Counted from the first letter of the stretch, positions 35,613 through 48,709 are shown. The stretch: DNA of 64,000 nt from Sphagnum compactum (GCA_965153455.1 OZ234504.1:12090001-12154000); one strand, 5' to 3'. Numbers and translations: made by a program. The notes: generated from the letters alone by a model not told the origin.

Positions 35613-38600
35613 ATGAATTCAATATGTAGGGATATCAGATGTCTCCAAGGACTCATCGACTCAATGTCAAGGATGAGGCGTCGAAGGCCGGCTACAGTAA
35701 GCAAGTTCTTCGTTGGATCAAAACTGGCGCTTACAGTAACAATTTTAGTACTAGTGCAGACATCAATATTGGTCAAGCAAGCGGAAGGACAAAATGTGTC
35801 GAATATTACTACCGGAGGAGGGATCTGGGAGCTGTTATTGACGAACGCGGGTATACCATCCATGCATTCCGCCGTCACTCGCTATGGCTCTGTGGTTCTC
35901 CTCGACCACACTAATGTTGGCGCCGAGAACATCACCCTTCCAGGTACTGCTGCACATAACCAGCAACGTCTATGAGTCCTCAGCTCCAAACACTTTTTAT
36001 TTTTTCCTCCTTCCCTTTTTTGATCGTTTCAAAGTTCTAGTGCTTGCCAGTAGGTGTCAGCCGTGCATCTCGACAAAGGGAAGCAGCTATTGCGTCCTAG
36101 CTGCTAGTCCCATGAGTACTGAAGATATATGATCACACTCAGTCAGAGTTGTTGACAAACAATTAGAGCGGTAATTCTTGGAGTCCCTATTCACTAGGCT
36201 GCTGTGATCACGGTTACACAGATTGTACTGCGATCAAGCAGCCTAATGGAAGCCACTGACAAAGAGCCTTCTATCTTGCTGCAAGGCAGTCCCTTTCCAT
36301 TGGAGAGCTGCAAGTGCGTTGAAAATATGTAGATACCCACGTTAGGAACACTGGGAACACATATGTTCATGAAAAAAAAGACATATGTCAATTTATGATG
36401 AGTCACAATTTGGGTTACAGTTCTCACAGCTCCTGCAATTGATCAATCTTGACCGGTAGAGCCGTGAAATGACTCACAGCTAGTTGAAAAAACGTAATGG
36501 AAAGCAAGATTGTGATCAGAGGCTCAGCCTAATGGAAAGATGTCCTTAGAAGAGATCATGTGCCTGTGTAGATGGCAAAACTAGTCACTCTTCTATTCTT
36601 CACTGAAGTCTCTGCAGGACAATGCTGGCAGCTGATTTAGCACCGAGGAATTGAAACGTTACGACATAATTTTTGTATGAAAGTCTAGCGAACAGTACTT
36701 ATATGATGATCCTTTCTGCACAATCAACTCACGAGAGGTGCTAATTTCTGGCCGGTGCATATTCCGTGGTACGTACTACGTACCCATATTATAGGTGGCA
36801 AGTGTCGGAACACAACGTACGACCTGGTACTCAAGGAGGATTGTTACGCACATTCTGTGTTGTATTCGCCCACCACAAACACTGTTCGCCCTCTTACCAT
36901 CCTCACAGACACGTGGTGCTCAGCAGGACAGTTTGTTTCCGACGGTTCTCTTGTCCAAACTGGTGGAGGCTATGAAGGTCAACAGAAAGTGAGGTGATCA
37001 ATCCTCTGGGCTCCATTCTCATCTGAATGTAAATTTGTACGTGCAGTATGAGGTCCTAGTGTGCAGGTTTGCACCTGATAGAAGGTTTTGCTTTCGAGGA
37101 CGAAGAAGTCATTCCGTGCAAAATCCTTGTTACTATCGAGAGCTCAGGAGTTGATCACAGCTGAGAGGCCCTTTACAGAGTTCCGGCTACCTCAAGAAGA
37201 AATTTTCTCGTTGATCAAAACTTGATCCGTAACTTGTCCTAACTTCCAGTTTTTGGCTGCCTGTTTTTAGACTCAACGATCTCTCTGATCCCCTCTGCAG
37301 GATATTCAAGCCTTGTTCAACCAACCAGGTCTGTGACTGGGTGGAGTCGACCACCCAAACCTTACAATTTCCAAGATGGTACACAACCAACCAGCTTCTA
37401 CCGGATGGACGACAAATTCTGGTGGGAGGCAAAGCTGCCTTCACCCTGGAGTTCTTGCCATCAAACAATGAAGGACTGGTGAAACTCCCTTTCCTGCAGC
37501 AGACAAACGACTTCGAAGATGACAACTGGTACCCTTTTGTACATTTGCTCCCCACTGGAAACCTGTACATTTTTGCTAACAGGACTCCATCATCTATAAC
37601 TACAAGACCAACACTGTGGTGAAGCAATTCCCTCAGATTCCAGGCAACCCCAGAAACTATCCGTCAGCAGGATCGTCAGTGATGCTACCACTGACCTACT
37701 CTGATGGATATGTTGGGGTTCAAATACTCGTTTGTGGTGGTGCTCAGCTTGGAGCTTATGTAAACCACACTAGTCAACCAGGTTGTTCTAGTACTTGTGG
37801 GAAGATCACTGTAACCGACCCCAACCCTGTTTGGGCAATGGAGACGATGCCTATTCCACGGTGCATGGGAGATATGATCCTTCTTCCCGATCAAAATGTT
37901 CTCATCATCAATGGTGCACAAAATGGTACAATTCCTTCACTATCTGTGGGTCACACCAGAACCACATTCCTGATCTCCATTCGTTATCCATTCAGATTAC
38001 ATGATAATCATCAAGGGTCTAGTCAAGGATTCAAGGTCCAGTTGTCATAACGTATATATTTCTCTCTTAGTTTTCTTTGCTGGGTTGCATTCTAGGGCTC
38101 ACATCTTGGAATCCTCAATGAGTTCACATGTGACAAATTGCAAAAGACAGTTTTTTTTTGGGAGAATCAGAACATAATTTGCATGAAATGCTTGAGATCA
38201 GAGGGAGAGGGAATTTACTACTGAAGAAAATTTTGAGGGATACAGATGAGTAAGTTGATATATCTAATTAAGTTGTGCTTGTGGAGCTTGCAGGTTCTCA
38301 GGGCTGGGGATATGCTTCAGTGCCAGCATTCAACCCAGTGTTGTACCAAACGTATAATAACCAGTCCAGATTTCTGATTTTTGAGCCCACCACTACTCCT
38401 CGCATGTATCACTCCACTGCCAACCTTTTGCAGGTATGAACTCTTAACTGAGCTGGAATAATTTTATCCAGGCTGCACTCCAATTTAGGGTTTGATCACA
38501 GAGAATATTAATTCCTGCACTTGCAGTAGTTTAGGGTTTAATCAGAGATAATAATCCCTGTACTCCGGATTCTCTATTTCTAGACGTTTGTATCAACTTC

Positions 38601-39203
38601 GTGCACAAGTCTATCTTAAGCTCAGAGACGAAAATGTTGGGACCACGTAAAATAACTCATGATCACCAGCCAAATTAATTAGGTCTTGATCATACTCTTA
38701 GAGAAGTTTTTTGAGTTGGCTAATGATTCTTGGTCATTGTTGTTCAGGATGGGAGGATACTGTTAGCTGGGAGCAACTCACACCAGTACAACACTTTTAG
38801 AAACACACCATTCCCAACAGTACTCAGCTTGGAAGCTTTCTCTCCCCCTTACATTGTGGAAGCAGATCAAAGGACTATTATCCAAATCCTCCCAGCTCAG
38901 ATTTCTTACCAGCAGTCTTTTGGTATCACATTCTGGGATCCGAACCCAGGAGCTCCAACAGTCACTCTTTCCGTGGTTCTCACAAGTGCTCCATTTGTTA
39001 CCCATTCTTTTGCACAAGGACAGCGGCTTTTGGTTTTAGACGTTGTGAATGCCACAGTTCCGCCGCACATTACTCGACAAAAAAGCATCACTGTCATGGC
39101 TCCTCCAAATTCTGCAGTGGCTCCACCAGCCTACTACATGTTGTGGCTTCTCAAGAATGGTGCCCCCAGCATAGCGAGATGGGTCCAAGTTCTCCAAGCT
39201 TGA
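35613..39203 (+). CDS. GLOX: Glyoxal/galactose-oxidase-like copper radical oxidase, 5 exons, one frameshift
   Basis: Exons: 35613-35943, 36795-36993, 37301-37925, 38294-38433, 38748-39203. All introns are GT-AG and joins are in phase. With one missing base allowed, the protein is about 583 aa, normal for plant GLOX. It has a basic N-terminus, a hydrophobic signal segment (about residues 36-54), a glyoxal oxidase N-terminal beta-propeller domain (about 75-450) and a C-terminal DUF1929 immunoglobulin-like domain (about 478-580). The active-site residues can be placed: Cys152 (DTWCSAG) and Tyr204 (RWYTTNQ) for the thioether radical cofactor, and Tyr424-His425 (RMYHSTA) and His518 (VTHSFAQ) for copper. 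The family oxidises aldehydes or alcohols to make H2O2, usually in the wall. Exon 3 lacks one base at about 37584-37586, after codon 271 (ANR), where the frame shifts to SIIYNYKTN. Unless this is an assembly error, translation ends about 12 codons later and the gene is a recent pseudogene. Confidence 0.9.
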
Positions 39204-39485
39204 AATTTAGTTCCAAGCTTAAATTTACCTAAGTAGAACAGATTGAAATTTAGAGAAGACTTAGTACAGAGTGCCATGATATTGATTTAGATTAGTTTAG
39301 TTGATTATATTACGTGGTCAAAGAAGCAAGATTCAGACTAAAGGGATTTTTGTGCAGAAGATTGAAAATTAGGGAAGCAGTAGAGGGCAGCGTGATATTG
39401 ATTTGGATTAGTTTAGTTGATTATGTTGGGTGGTCGAAGAAGCAAGAAAGATTAGTTTAGGCTTTTGTGCAAATAAGTCCAACAA
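39204..39485 (+). repeat. 3' flank of the oxidase with a two-copy repeat
   Basis: Presumed 3' UTR and flank. A unit containing GATATTGATTT(A/G)GATTAGTTTAGTTGATTAT, then TGGTC(A/G)AAGAAGCAAGA occurs at about 39275-39335 and again at about 39395-39450, with a spacing of about 120 bp. TTGAAATTTAG also repeats just after the stop codon. Confidence 0.7.
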
Positions 39486-39489
39486 TACT

Positions 39490-39745
39490 GTCAGGGCTTC
39501 ATTTGCACAAAGAAGCTCATTGACAGCAGAAAGGTTCAAGCAGAGCTACCACCTCATGCTAGGCCCCTTATTTTGGGATTGCCCCACCCAGGTTCACAGA
39601 TCTGTAGTACTTACATCATAAGGAACCCTTCAACTTCCATCACAAACTTGTGTCATCATAATAGCATATGCGAATCAATGTGTTGATATCAGTGAAAACC
39701 CAAAACCTACCAAAGATAAAACATGACATCTTGACACATGAGATA
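39490..39745 (+). repeat. Dispersed repeat, copy 1 (second copy at 48500-48705)
   Basis: Shares with 48500-48705, in the same orientation, GCTTCATTTGCACAAAGAAGCTCATTGA(C/T)AGCAGAAAGGTT (39496 on), then TTCACAGAT, CCCTTCAACTTCC, AATGTGTT, and TTGACACATGA. The core block is almost identical over 41 bp. Copy 1 has extra sequence in the middle. Confidence 0.8.
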
Positions 39746-39749
39746 TTGT

Positions 39750-42475
39750 ATGTAATGTAAGTACTCACTAAATGATTGCATAAGATGTGTTAATTAACAT
39801 AGGATTTGAATTACACATTTTTGGGTAGTAATGGCCCTTCTTACACAAACTATATGACAAACTATGTATATTGCATATTCAAGAGCTCCCCCCACAGAAG
39901 CAAAGAGTATTTTCATTTCTTTGTTGCACTATTGAGCAAGCATCTTGTTTGCATATTCTCTGAAGTTCATGGGTCAGGCATAGAAGGTAGACAAGATGGA
40001 TTGTTTGTTGCTTTACAAGTGTTATCAATCTTATGTACAAATTTTACATTGATGTTGGTTTTGTTTATGAAGGTATAAACATTGGAAACTTTTCACACCA
40101 CAATTACAAGCATAGTTGAAACCAGGATTGTCAAAACTGACGTGAAACATTAACATTTGTGTTGCATACCATGTTGGTGTCACATCAATTTTTTAGTCAA
40201 CACTAACACCTAGATTGCTGCTCCTTGAATTTTTATTTTTTTTCACTTTGCATGTAAGATTTTGAAGCTCATTATTGGGTTTATTTATTGTTGTTTCCAA
40301 GGCAATGTTTGTTAAAGTGAGAAGAGTCCTCACATTTTTTGTACTTGAAAAAAGTTAGATTATCAAGATTGCATCTGAAATTTATTGGCAATCAAATTTC
40401 AATGGTGATTGTTGTTTTGGTTGCAACTGAATTTCAATTTGCAATCTTGATGGTCTTTTGTTTTTTTCCCCCTTCTATTGGGGGTTAAGAGACCAAGACC
40501 CAATTCACCCAATCCAATCCACATAAAAATGATAAATAAATAAATACTCAGATTGTCAAGATGGCGATCAAAATTCAATCCCCACTAATCTTTGGTTGTT
40601 ATTGAATTTTAATCACCATCATCATGCTGCTGTCTGATTTTGTTTTTTTCTTCTTCTTCTTTGTGTTTTCTTGGACAAGGTGGACGCAAAAGAGTCTAGA
40701 TTGAACTAAACCAAGTGGACTAGGTCCCAATTGCCTATGGCAACCAAAATTTAGACCCCCAAAAACAAATTGGTACAAGGGACTGGGGTACATAATTGGG
40801 TCCCGATCGACATGATCAGAGGTTTGTCCACTTGGTCCACCTTGTCCTAAAAAGAAAACCAATTCCAAAGTAAGAAAATCTAAGAAAAAAAGAAAATTGT
40901 CAAGATCACAGCCAAAATTCAAATGCCAACAAAACATAGAAACTTGACTTGACTTTGCACTATGACCAACAAAAAAAATAGAAGCAAAGAACAAAGAAAC
41001 ACATTAAAAAACTCTTTAAAACTTATGAAAATTCTCTATCTCGATTCTCTCTCTATCTATATATAATAATAAATGTTATTGTGCTAAAAAATATAGATAG
41101 TTTGGTTTATCCTTTTTTCTTTCAATTATTTCCTTTTGGTTAGGAAATTCTTAACCCCTTCACTTTTAATCCTTTCTATTGGCTCAAATACATGACAAAA
41201 AAATCAATGCTTATTGCACAATTGTAAAGTACAATAAGAACTTCAGAGTGTGGCCAGCAAACAAACATCTGTTTGAATGAGACAAAATTAAATGTTCTTA
41301 ATAATGTATCACAAATATGAATTACACATTGCAATGAGGGTTTTTTTTCCAAAATTGTCAAGTACGTGGATTGATGATCATCCACAAGATGAATGAGTCA
41401 AATTTGGCAAGAGGTCACGCAACAAAGTAGAATTCCTTTTTTAATCCTGGTTTGTTCTAATGACCTTCAAGAACTCAATGTTGTCTAAATATGGCAAATT
41501 CTGACTTCTTTCCCATAAAATATGGTGAATTATGTACATTTTTTTCGAAAAAAATCATTTTTACAGTTTGCATTAGATTTTCTTTTATTTTCCCATGATG
41601 CAAAAATTTCACAGAAAAATATTGATTGCAAGCATCTGCCAAAATCAAAACCTACCAAAGTTTGCATTTTTTAATGTAGAGAGGGATTTGCATTTTGTTG
41701 CAAGGAGCTTCAACAATTTTCTCAGCTTCAAACTTCCCTGTGGCGAAAGTAACCTTCTTTTGCCCTACAAGGTGATGGAGGCAAAAAGGTAGAAAGGGGA
41801 TTTCCATTTCCCCTCCAACCACCAAGGGGACTTGTGCAAATTTTCAACTATTTGAACAAAGGAACCTACAAAAGTTCCTTGTGATAGTTCATGATTGTGA
41901 AGTGTTTTAATGGATTTTTCTTCATATGGGAATTCCAAATGGAATAATTCGAATTTCAGTCACATGATTTATGAATGAATTTTAGTAGAAAATAATTACA
42001 TGCAACTGGACAAGGTTGTTTGTTATTAATATTTACAACAATTGTCAAGAAACATAATATGTAAAGGTGGAATTGCAATATAATGAAAACACAACCATTA
42101 TTTAGTTTTTCACATTTTAAAATGATAAGTTAATGTCGAAAATGTTTGGTGCACTTTTACAAAAAATCTTCATAATATATTATGGAAACATTTATTAAAC
42201 AATGTAATCAATGTTTTCACTATTTTAAAAACTTTTTAAATCAATTGAAATGATTTTAAAATGACATATTTATGAATATATAATAATAAACTACATCATC
42301 CTATTGGGTCATAGGTTTTTTTGTTAAATCATAAAAAATGATTTTAAAGATATTTTCTTTGATAGTCCAATTTAGTTATATCACATCATCTTGATTGGTT
42401 AACTCATTTGCTTTTGTACAAAGCGCCAAAGAGTTGGGTGCGAGTTGTTATTTGTGATTACACCCATAAAACACT
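39750..42475. other. AT-rich intergenic stretch, no supported gene
   Basis: Only AT-rich frames without domains are present. The longest, on the minus strand at 40599-40994, is Phe/Leu- and Lys-rich and looks random. 41040-41075 (CTCTCTATCTATATATAATAATAAATG) resembles a Helitron 5' end but has no matching 3' end. Confidence 0.4.
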
Positions 42476-42479
42476 ATCA

Positions 42480-43500
42480 AAAACCACACCCTATTCCATT
42501 GCTACATACCACCAGACTAATTGTTGAGTGGAAACACCACCATGGAATAGCTCCTAGGTGGACTTGACCATCCATTTTCATTGTAGTGGATGTTTATTGA
42601 AAAAATCATGCTAAATTGCACTATCATTCGTGTGCCAATGGTGACCTAATCGTGCTATGGTGGAATTGGATATGTATGTTTTTATCAAACTCCCAGAAAA
42701 ACCAACTATTCTTGATGTTGCCTGGTAACATCACTTTCATTGGTAACATCACCTTCATTGTAGAAGAAAAACTATGTGCATGAAGGTTCATGGTTTGAAA
42801 CCACTATGTCGAATAGTAGTTCAGGTGTGGTTTGGTCACTATCCATGAGTTAAGTATGGATATTGCATAGTGAAAATGCATAATAAAAATTGCACAATGC
42901 AAATGCATAGTGGAAATGTACAAAGGAAATTGCATAGTGGAAATGCACAATGGAAATTGCATAGTGGAATGCACATGCAATTTAACTTGTAATTGGATAT
43001 ATGTAATTTTTGACATGTTTTATTACAATCTAAAATTATGGTAGTTGGATGGCAAAGACCTTGGATGGTTTCCAAGGAGACAAAAGTTCAAACCTTGACA
43101 CCAACATTTCTATTTCGACCATATGTTGACTGTATGTTGACCATATATGAATTGTATGGTGATTGTACATTGACCGTATGTTGACTATACAATGATTGTA
43201 TATAGGTCATATGTTTGGAAAATGTGAATAATAATTTAAAATAATTAAAATATCAATGTCCAAAACTACTACATGTTGTGTGGATGATGAATGGAAATGA
43301 ACAATGGAATGTACCATAGTGGAAATGCACTAGCCAAGTTCGAGCAACCATTGAACAAGTTGATGGGTGGAATTGCTAATGGAATTGTTACCATGTGACT
43401 TGTTTGGTAACAATGACCACTAGAACAAAGTCAATTTCCACTGTAGTGGATTTTGAAATTTCCATCCATTGTTGGGTGGAATACACAGTGGAATAGGATG
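42480..43500 (+). repeat. Diverged segmental duplication, copy 1
   Basis: Matches 44110-45090 at an offset of about 1.62-1.65 kb. Shared blocks, in order: CCATTGTAGTGGATGTT, GAATTGCACT, the GGAAATTGCATAGTGGAAATGCA array, TAATTTTTGACATGTT, TTGGATGG(C)AAA.ACCTTGGATGG, TCCAAGGAGAC, AACCTTGA, ACAATGATTGTATATAGGT, and TGTGTGGATGATGAATGGAAATG. It contains no gene. Confidence 0.8.
42860..42975. repeat. Short tandem array of TGCATAGTGGAAA / TGCACAATGGAAA units
   Basis: Alternating 13-14-bp units, GCATAGTGGAAAT and GCACAATGGAAAT, appear about eight times. The same array recurs at 44425-44590, and isolated units at 43310-43330 and 44925-44965. Confidence 0.8.
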
Positions 43501-44109
43501 TAGTTTTTAGTAATGAAAATATGTCAATATGACACACCCTTTTTATATGTGAATAACCATGTTACCTATGCAATGAACAAAGAATCAATTTTTTTCTTAA
43601 TGAACAATTTAACAAGTATTGCAACCTTCTTAAAGGCAATATTATATATTGAATCACCTTAAAGTAACTTCATCCATGTTCAATACGTCACCTTGTAATA
43701 ATACTTCTCACATTCACAATTAATTATTTGTTTATTTTCAACCTCGTCCATCAAACTAAAACTAGGAATACAAAAGGTGGGAACTATTAATAACAACCCA
43801 TTTGGACGAATCAAACCATCTATTCAATCAACAAGTGTTAAGCTTTGTGTTTGTCAACTTCAACATGTTGTGTAAAAATGTTGGGTCAAAACCATTTTGT
43901 TGAACCAAACATGCATGTTTTGACTTTTTGTCATCCAAATTTTATTGTATAAATGCAGCAATGGAATTACTCCTAATTGTGTGATAACTTAAGCAAACAA
44001 ATGGGGGACTTGGGAAATAACACCAATGATTGTGATCCTATGTCCAAGATTTTGAATGTTTATCAATTTGTAGATTTGATATCTTTCTCTTTACAAAAGA
44101 CAATGCTAT

Positions 44110-45090
44110 CAACGTTGAACAAAAACCACTAAAAAATACTTCCTATTCCATTGGAGCCAACCACCCAATTGATTATTGAATGGAAATACTAGCATGAACC
44201 AATATCTTAGGTGGATTCAATCGTCAATTTCCATTGTAGTGGATGTTCAATGCAAAATTCTTATTGAATTGCACTCCCATCCATGCACTACAAGGGACTT
44301 GGTCAGAGTAAGGTGGATGTGGACAAAACTTTTTTTTTAATGAAATTCCCATAAAATTTTTAATTATTCTTAATATTTGTTCACAAAAAATTTCACTTGA
44401 AGTTTGAAACTCCATAGATCAATGGAAATGGACAATGGAAATTGATGGTGGAAATGCACAATCAAAATTGCATAGTGCAAATTCATAATTTAAATTGCAA
44501 AGTGAAAATGCATAATGGAAATTGTAGAGAGGAAATTGCAAAGTGGAAATGCACAATGGAAACTGCATAGTGGAAATGCATAATGAAATGTACATGCAAT
44601 TTTAAATTGTAATTGAATATATCTAATTTTTGACATGTTCTATTACAATGTAAAATGGTCTACGTTGGATGGCAAAAACCTTGGATGGTCTCCAAGGAGA
44701 CCAAGGTTTAAACCTTGATACCAACAATCATATTTCAACCATATTTTGACCATATATGGGTCATATGTTGACTATACATTTATCATATGTTGATCGTACG
44801 TTCACCATATGTTGAACCATACAATGATTGTATATAGGTTATATGTATAAAAAATATCAATAATAATAGTATATTTTTAAATAAAAATATATCAACATCC
44901 AAAATCATTACATATTGTGTGGATGATGAATGGAAATGCACAATGGAATGTATAATGGAAATGCACAAGCAAGCACTAAACAGGTTGTTGTTTGGAATCG
45001 CTAGTGAAATGTTACTCTTAAACCACTATAGTAAATTTTAAATTTTCAACTCAACAAGGGGTGGAATAGGACGCAACTTTTAATAATGAA
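44110..45090 (+). repeat. Diverged segmental duplication, copy 2
   Basis: This is the partner of 42480-43500, with its own expanded short-unit array at 44425-44590. Both copies also hold runs of ATATGTTGACCATATATG-like units (43100-43210 and 44735-44850), which form short inverted repeats. The sequence between the copies (43500-44110) is not clearly repeated. Confidence 0.8.
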
Positions 45091-45099
45091 ATGTGAACA

Positions 45100-46125
45100 A
45101 ATTTTCAAGCATGAATAAGTGAACAAAACAATACAATATTGCACTCAAAGAAAATAAATCACTAGCTCTTCTTTGTCAATTATTTATTATTCGTGAAAAG
45201 AAATGATTCCAAAAAAGTTTAAATGCATCACTAATCTCAAGAAAGTTATAAATTACCATGTTTTTAGAAAAAAAATTTATTAAGTAGATGAATGTCCTCA
45301 CATTAAAACTAACTTGACTATATAACTATTATTACTAAGAGCACAATCTTTTGTAAACACAAAAGGTGAATATGGAACTTGTCTACCTACCTTAACACCT
45401 TTCAAACTCAAGTTCTTCCTATTGTACATTTCTTGCAAAATATCCATAAACAAGAGCCAGGTAATATTCACACATTGACATGAAAAATTGCAATTACAAT
45501 TACTCGAAGTAATACAACAAAGAAACATTCAAAGATTAACACCCATAATTTTCTTCTCGACACATTGAATAACTATCATAAATTGCAATAATTACAAGTG
45601 TCATAATCTAATAATTAAAACATTAATGGTTTTAAACTCAAAGGTCTTCTTTTCTAGTTTAATACTCTTGTTCAAAGTGCAACTAGCTCATCACCTCCAA
45701 TCGTACATTATCTACCAAAAAACTAAAACTCACTATTTGTCACACAAAAAACATTTTTGAAACCTCTCATGCCAAGAGAGTCAAGAATCACAAACCAAAC
45801 TTCCGTAATTTCACTACTTTGAGATGGCAACAATTATATACCACCACCTTCTAATCAAAGACTCAACCTCTCCCAAAGTTAAACTCCCTTTACTGATTTC
45901 ACCTCCACAACCTATTTAATTGCACAATACAAGTGTCATATAAGCCCCTCATTAAACAACTCCCATGCAACACCATAATTGCATCTTTTGGAAACAAGTT
46001 CCAACTTCCGTTACAATCCTCATCAAGTGCACAAGCAGTGAAATTAGTGATAGCCTTTGAATTGTGACCACCAATAAAAATGACTCCAAAATATTTTAAA
46101 CTTGCGACCATAACATTAGGTCCAT
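45100..46125. other. AT-rich intergenic stretch, no supported gene
   Basis: Frames on the minus strand at 45298-45528 and 45899-46129 have no recognisable domain. No repeat structure stands out. Confidence 0.4.
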
Positions 46126-46129
46126 GCAA

Positions 46130-46570
46130 CCATAAATAAAATGATGGCTAAATTAAATTCATATCTAGTGAATATATATATATATATATATATATGCGAC
46201 TATAAACAAAATGAATTAAAAGTTTTATTTCAATCCATGACTATGAATAAAATGAATTAAAATATTAATCTTTACATGTGACAATAAATAAAATTTATAA
46301 AAACGATTTGAATTTTTTTGTAACATTTTTAATATGCAACCGTAACATTATTACATGATAGCATAAATGAATTAAATTTAAGTTTTACATGCAACCATAA
46401 ATCAATTCAGAATCTTAATTTCTACATGTGACGACCATAATCAAAATGAATATTTTTTTTCTTACTCTTTTGTATATTGTTAATATAGTGAATAAATTTT
46501 AAGTTTCTACATGTGATTATAAAATTATTACATGAGATCATAAATAAAATGAATTAGAGAATTAATAGGA
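46130..46570 (-). repeat. Degenerate tandem repeat, units about 65-75 bp, with a TA microsatellite
   Basis: Repeated blocks of CATG(C/T)(A/G)AC.ATAAATAAAATGAATTAAA followed by a TTAAT or TTTTA tail occur at least five times. A (TA)n run of about 24 bp lies at 46172-46195. It is noncoding. Confidence 0.65.
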
Positions 46571-46574
46571 AAAT

Positions 46575-47735
46575 TACATGCCAACAATTATTATTGCCCT
46601 TCTATGCTTAGCTTGGCATAAGCTTTTTCACTACGTTCCTTTGCAATTCACTTGTCCAAGTGATTAAATATTCAGTTTATGGACATTGCCACAATTTTGT
46701 AGTAGATGACAAATCACTACCAATTTGGCAATTATCTAGGCTTTCTATTTCAACACTTGACATGAAAATCCAACATGTATAACTAGGTATAAGATGGGGT
46801 TTGTTATGACATATTGACATGACTACATAATTCATCAAGTAGGTCACATGAGAGAATGGAACCCTCTCCTCCACAAAAGCAAACCAAATCTTTAGCCATT
46901 GAAATACAACTTCAACTTGTAACAGATAATGTCATTGCCCAAATGTAAATAAGCCTCAACAAGATCCCCAGCAAATACCTTTAGCACAAGGATAATACCG
47001 CGGATGGGACAAATTAAAACTCCAAATAACTATCTTATGATTTTACTTATTATATTACAACTATTTAGATGGTATCATTTCTTTATTCAAATAACTACCA
47101 AGAGCAATACCAAGACCAATATTCGATCTTATACTTGAGCTTATATTTGAATCATGTGCTCCCTTGATGCAATCAATATACTCCTATAAAGAGAAATAAA
47201 CTTCCTCTCGTCACAAACTTTCTTTATCTTGCCTTTCTTTGTTTTGCTAAGTGGTGTGCATCATTACAATTGAAATCGAAATTAATTTTTCTGCCAGCAT
47301 ACAATCACTAACAGCTTATTTTTCTACTATTTTCATTAAATGAAATCAATGCATCTCTTTTAAAGCCTTGAAACAATTTAATAAACTTTTAAATAAACAC
47401 AAAAATCAACTTCAAAACCATAATACTTGAGTAAAAACACATCTTGAAAATATAAAAAATTACAGATGAAAATGAAAAAAATATCAATTATCAATAAACA
47501 ATAATATTATCTCCTCCCACGTATCTACCATTTACTCAGTCTACACTATCATTAGGGTAGTAAATTATGTAGCCCATGTGTGAATAAAACAAGAAAAGAC
47601 AATCTTGACGGAGGTGCTAATTCTTCCCTACAGTAGAATACGGTCGGGATAGCAACTTCTAAAACCTTGTAGAGTGGTGGCAACATCTCAACAAATACAT
47701 ATTTCCATGGTAATGCAATACTAATTTTTCTTCAC
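46575..47735. other. AT-rich intergenic stretch, no supported gene
   Basis: No domain-bearing frame, RNA gene or repeat is recognised. The 65-codon minus frame at 46677-46874 is unsupported. Confidence 0.4.
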
Positions 47736-47739
47736 ACAA

Positions 47740-47998
47740 GTAGGCATAAGACTATGATACTATTAGAATATTTAAGAGTTGATTTACGAAATGAACTCCT
47801 CAAAACAATTCAAGGCTCTCATTCTAAAAATCTCAATTGCTAGATAGTTTTCTTTTTTTACAAACCTAGGCACAAGATGGCCTACAATATTATTATAACA
47901 TTTAAGAGTCAATTTACTAAATGAACTCCTCAAAACAATTCAAGGCTCCCATTCTAAAAATCTCACCGGCTAGATATGTTTAGGTTTACAAACCTAGG
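47740..47998. repeat. Two-copy tandem repeat, period 130 bp
   Basis: Both copies contain TTTAAGAGT(T/C), ATGAACTCCTCAAAACAATT, CAAGGCTC(T/C)CATTCTAAAAATCTCA, GCTAGATA and TTTACAAACCTAGGCACAAG. High identity indicates a fairly recent duplication. Confidence 0.9.
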
Positions 47999-48499
47999 CA
48001 CAAGCCTATTATATATAGACCTTGTATATTCTTCTGTACCAATACTATATAGCTCCCTTGTCTATATGCAACACAATTAACATGTATATTTCAAATCTCA
48101 TGTACTACGTTATGATTATTGTAATTTTACAATTTCATAGTGAATTATCTTTTAACATTTTTAATTACATAATTATGTTATATAACTTCACATGCCTTTA
48201 ATTTCATAACTACATTTAATTTACTTTCAATTTCAGGGTTATATTGATTTTAAAAATTTCTATAAATTATTTATTTCTACAATTTAAATGCAATCTATTT
48301 TTATATTTGGGCTATAAATTCAGATATACTATTTTGATTAATTTCAGATGTAAAGACATTACGGTAACTTTATATATTTGATTTGAACCATAAGTTTAAA
48401 TCACATATGTAAGTAAATCCAAAATCTATATTTCATTATAAAATTAGCTTTCACATATCTTTAATCTTCATAAAGAAGTTATTGCAAAGAAGTCTGATA

Positions 48500-48705
48500 G
48501 TACTTGGCTTCATTTGCACAAAGAAGCTCATTGATAGCAGAAAGGTTTGCTCTGTTCACAGATGTGGAGTAGACCACAAAGAATCCCTTCAACTTCCTGA
48601 TCACCAGCTAGTGTCTGGAATACACCATTTACTAAGCAATGTGTTCAACATTTGTGAAATCCATAACCTAAAAATGATGAAACATCACTTGTTGACACAT
48701 GAAAG
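48500..48705 (+). repeat. Dispersed repeat, copy 2 (first copy at 39490-39745)
   Basis: See copy 1. The strongest block is GCTTCATTTGCACAAAGAAG from 48507 on. It lies about 0.95 kb beyond the 3' end of the IQD coding region, while copy 1 lies about 0.29 kb beyond the oxidase stop. The two copies therefore bracket about 9 kb of gene-free repeats between convergent genes. Confidence 0.8.
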
Positions 48706-48709
48706 GCAG

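Noticed and set aside
40599-40994. 131-codon minus-strand open frame
   Set aside because: Phe/Leu-rich and ends in a poly-Lys run caused by a TTC repeat; typical chance frame.
41040-41075. Second Helitron-like 5' end (CTCTCTATCTATATATAATAATAAATG)
   Set aside because: No hairpin plus CTRR end could be found downstream in the expected range; AT-rich words like this arise easily by chance.
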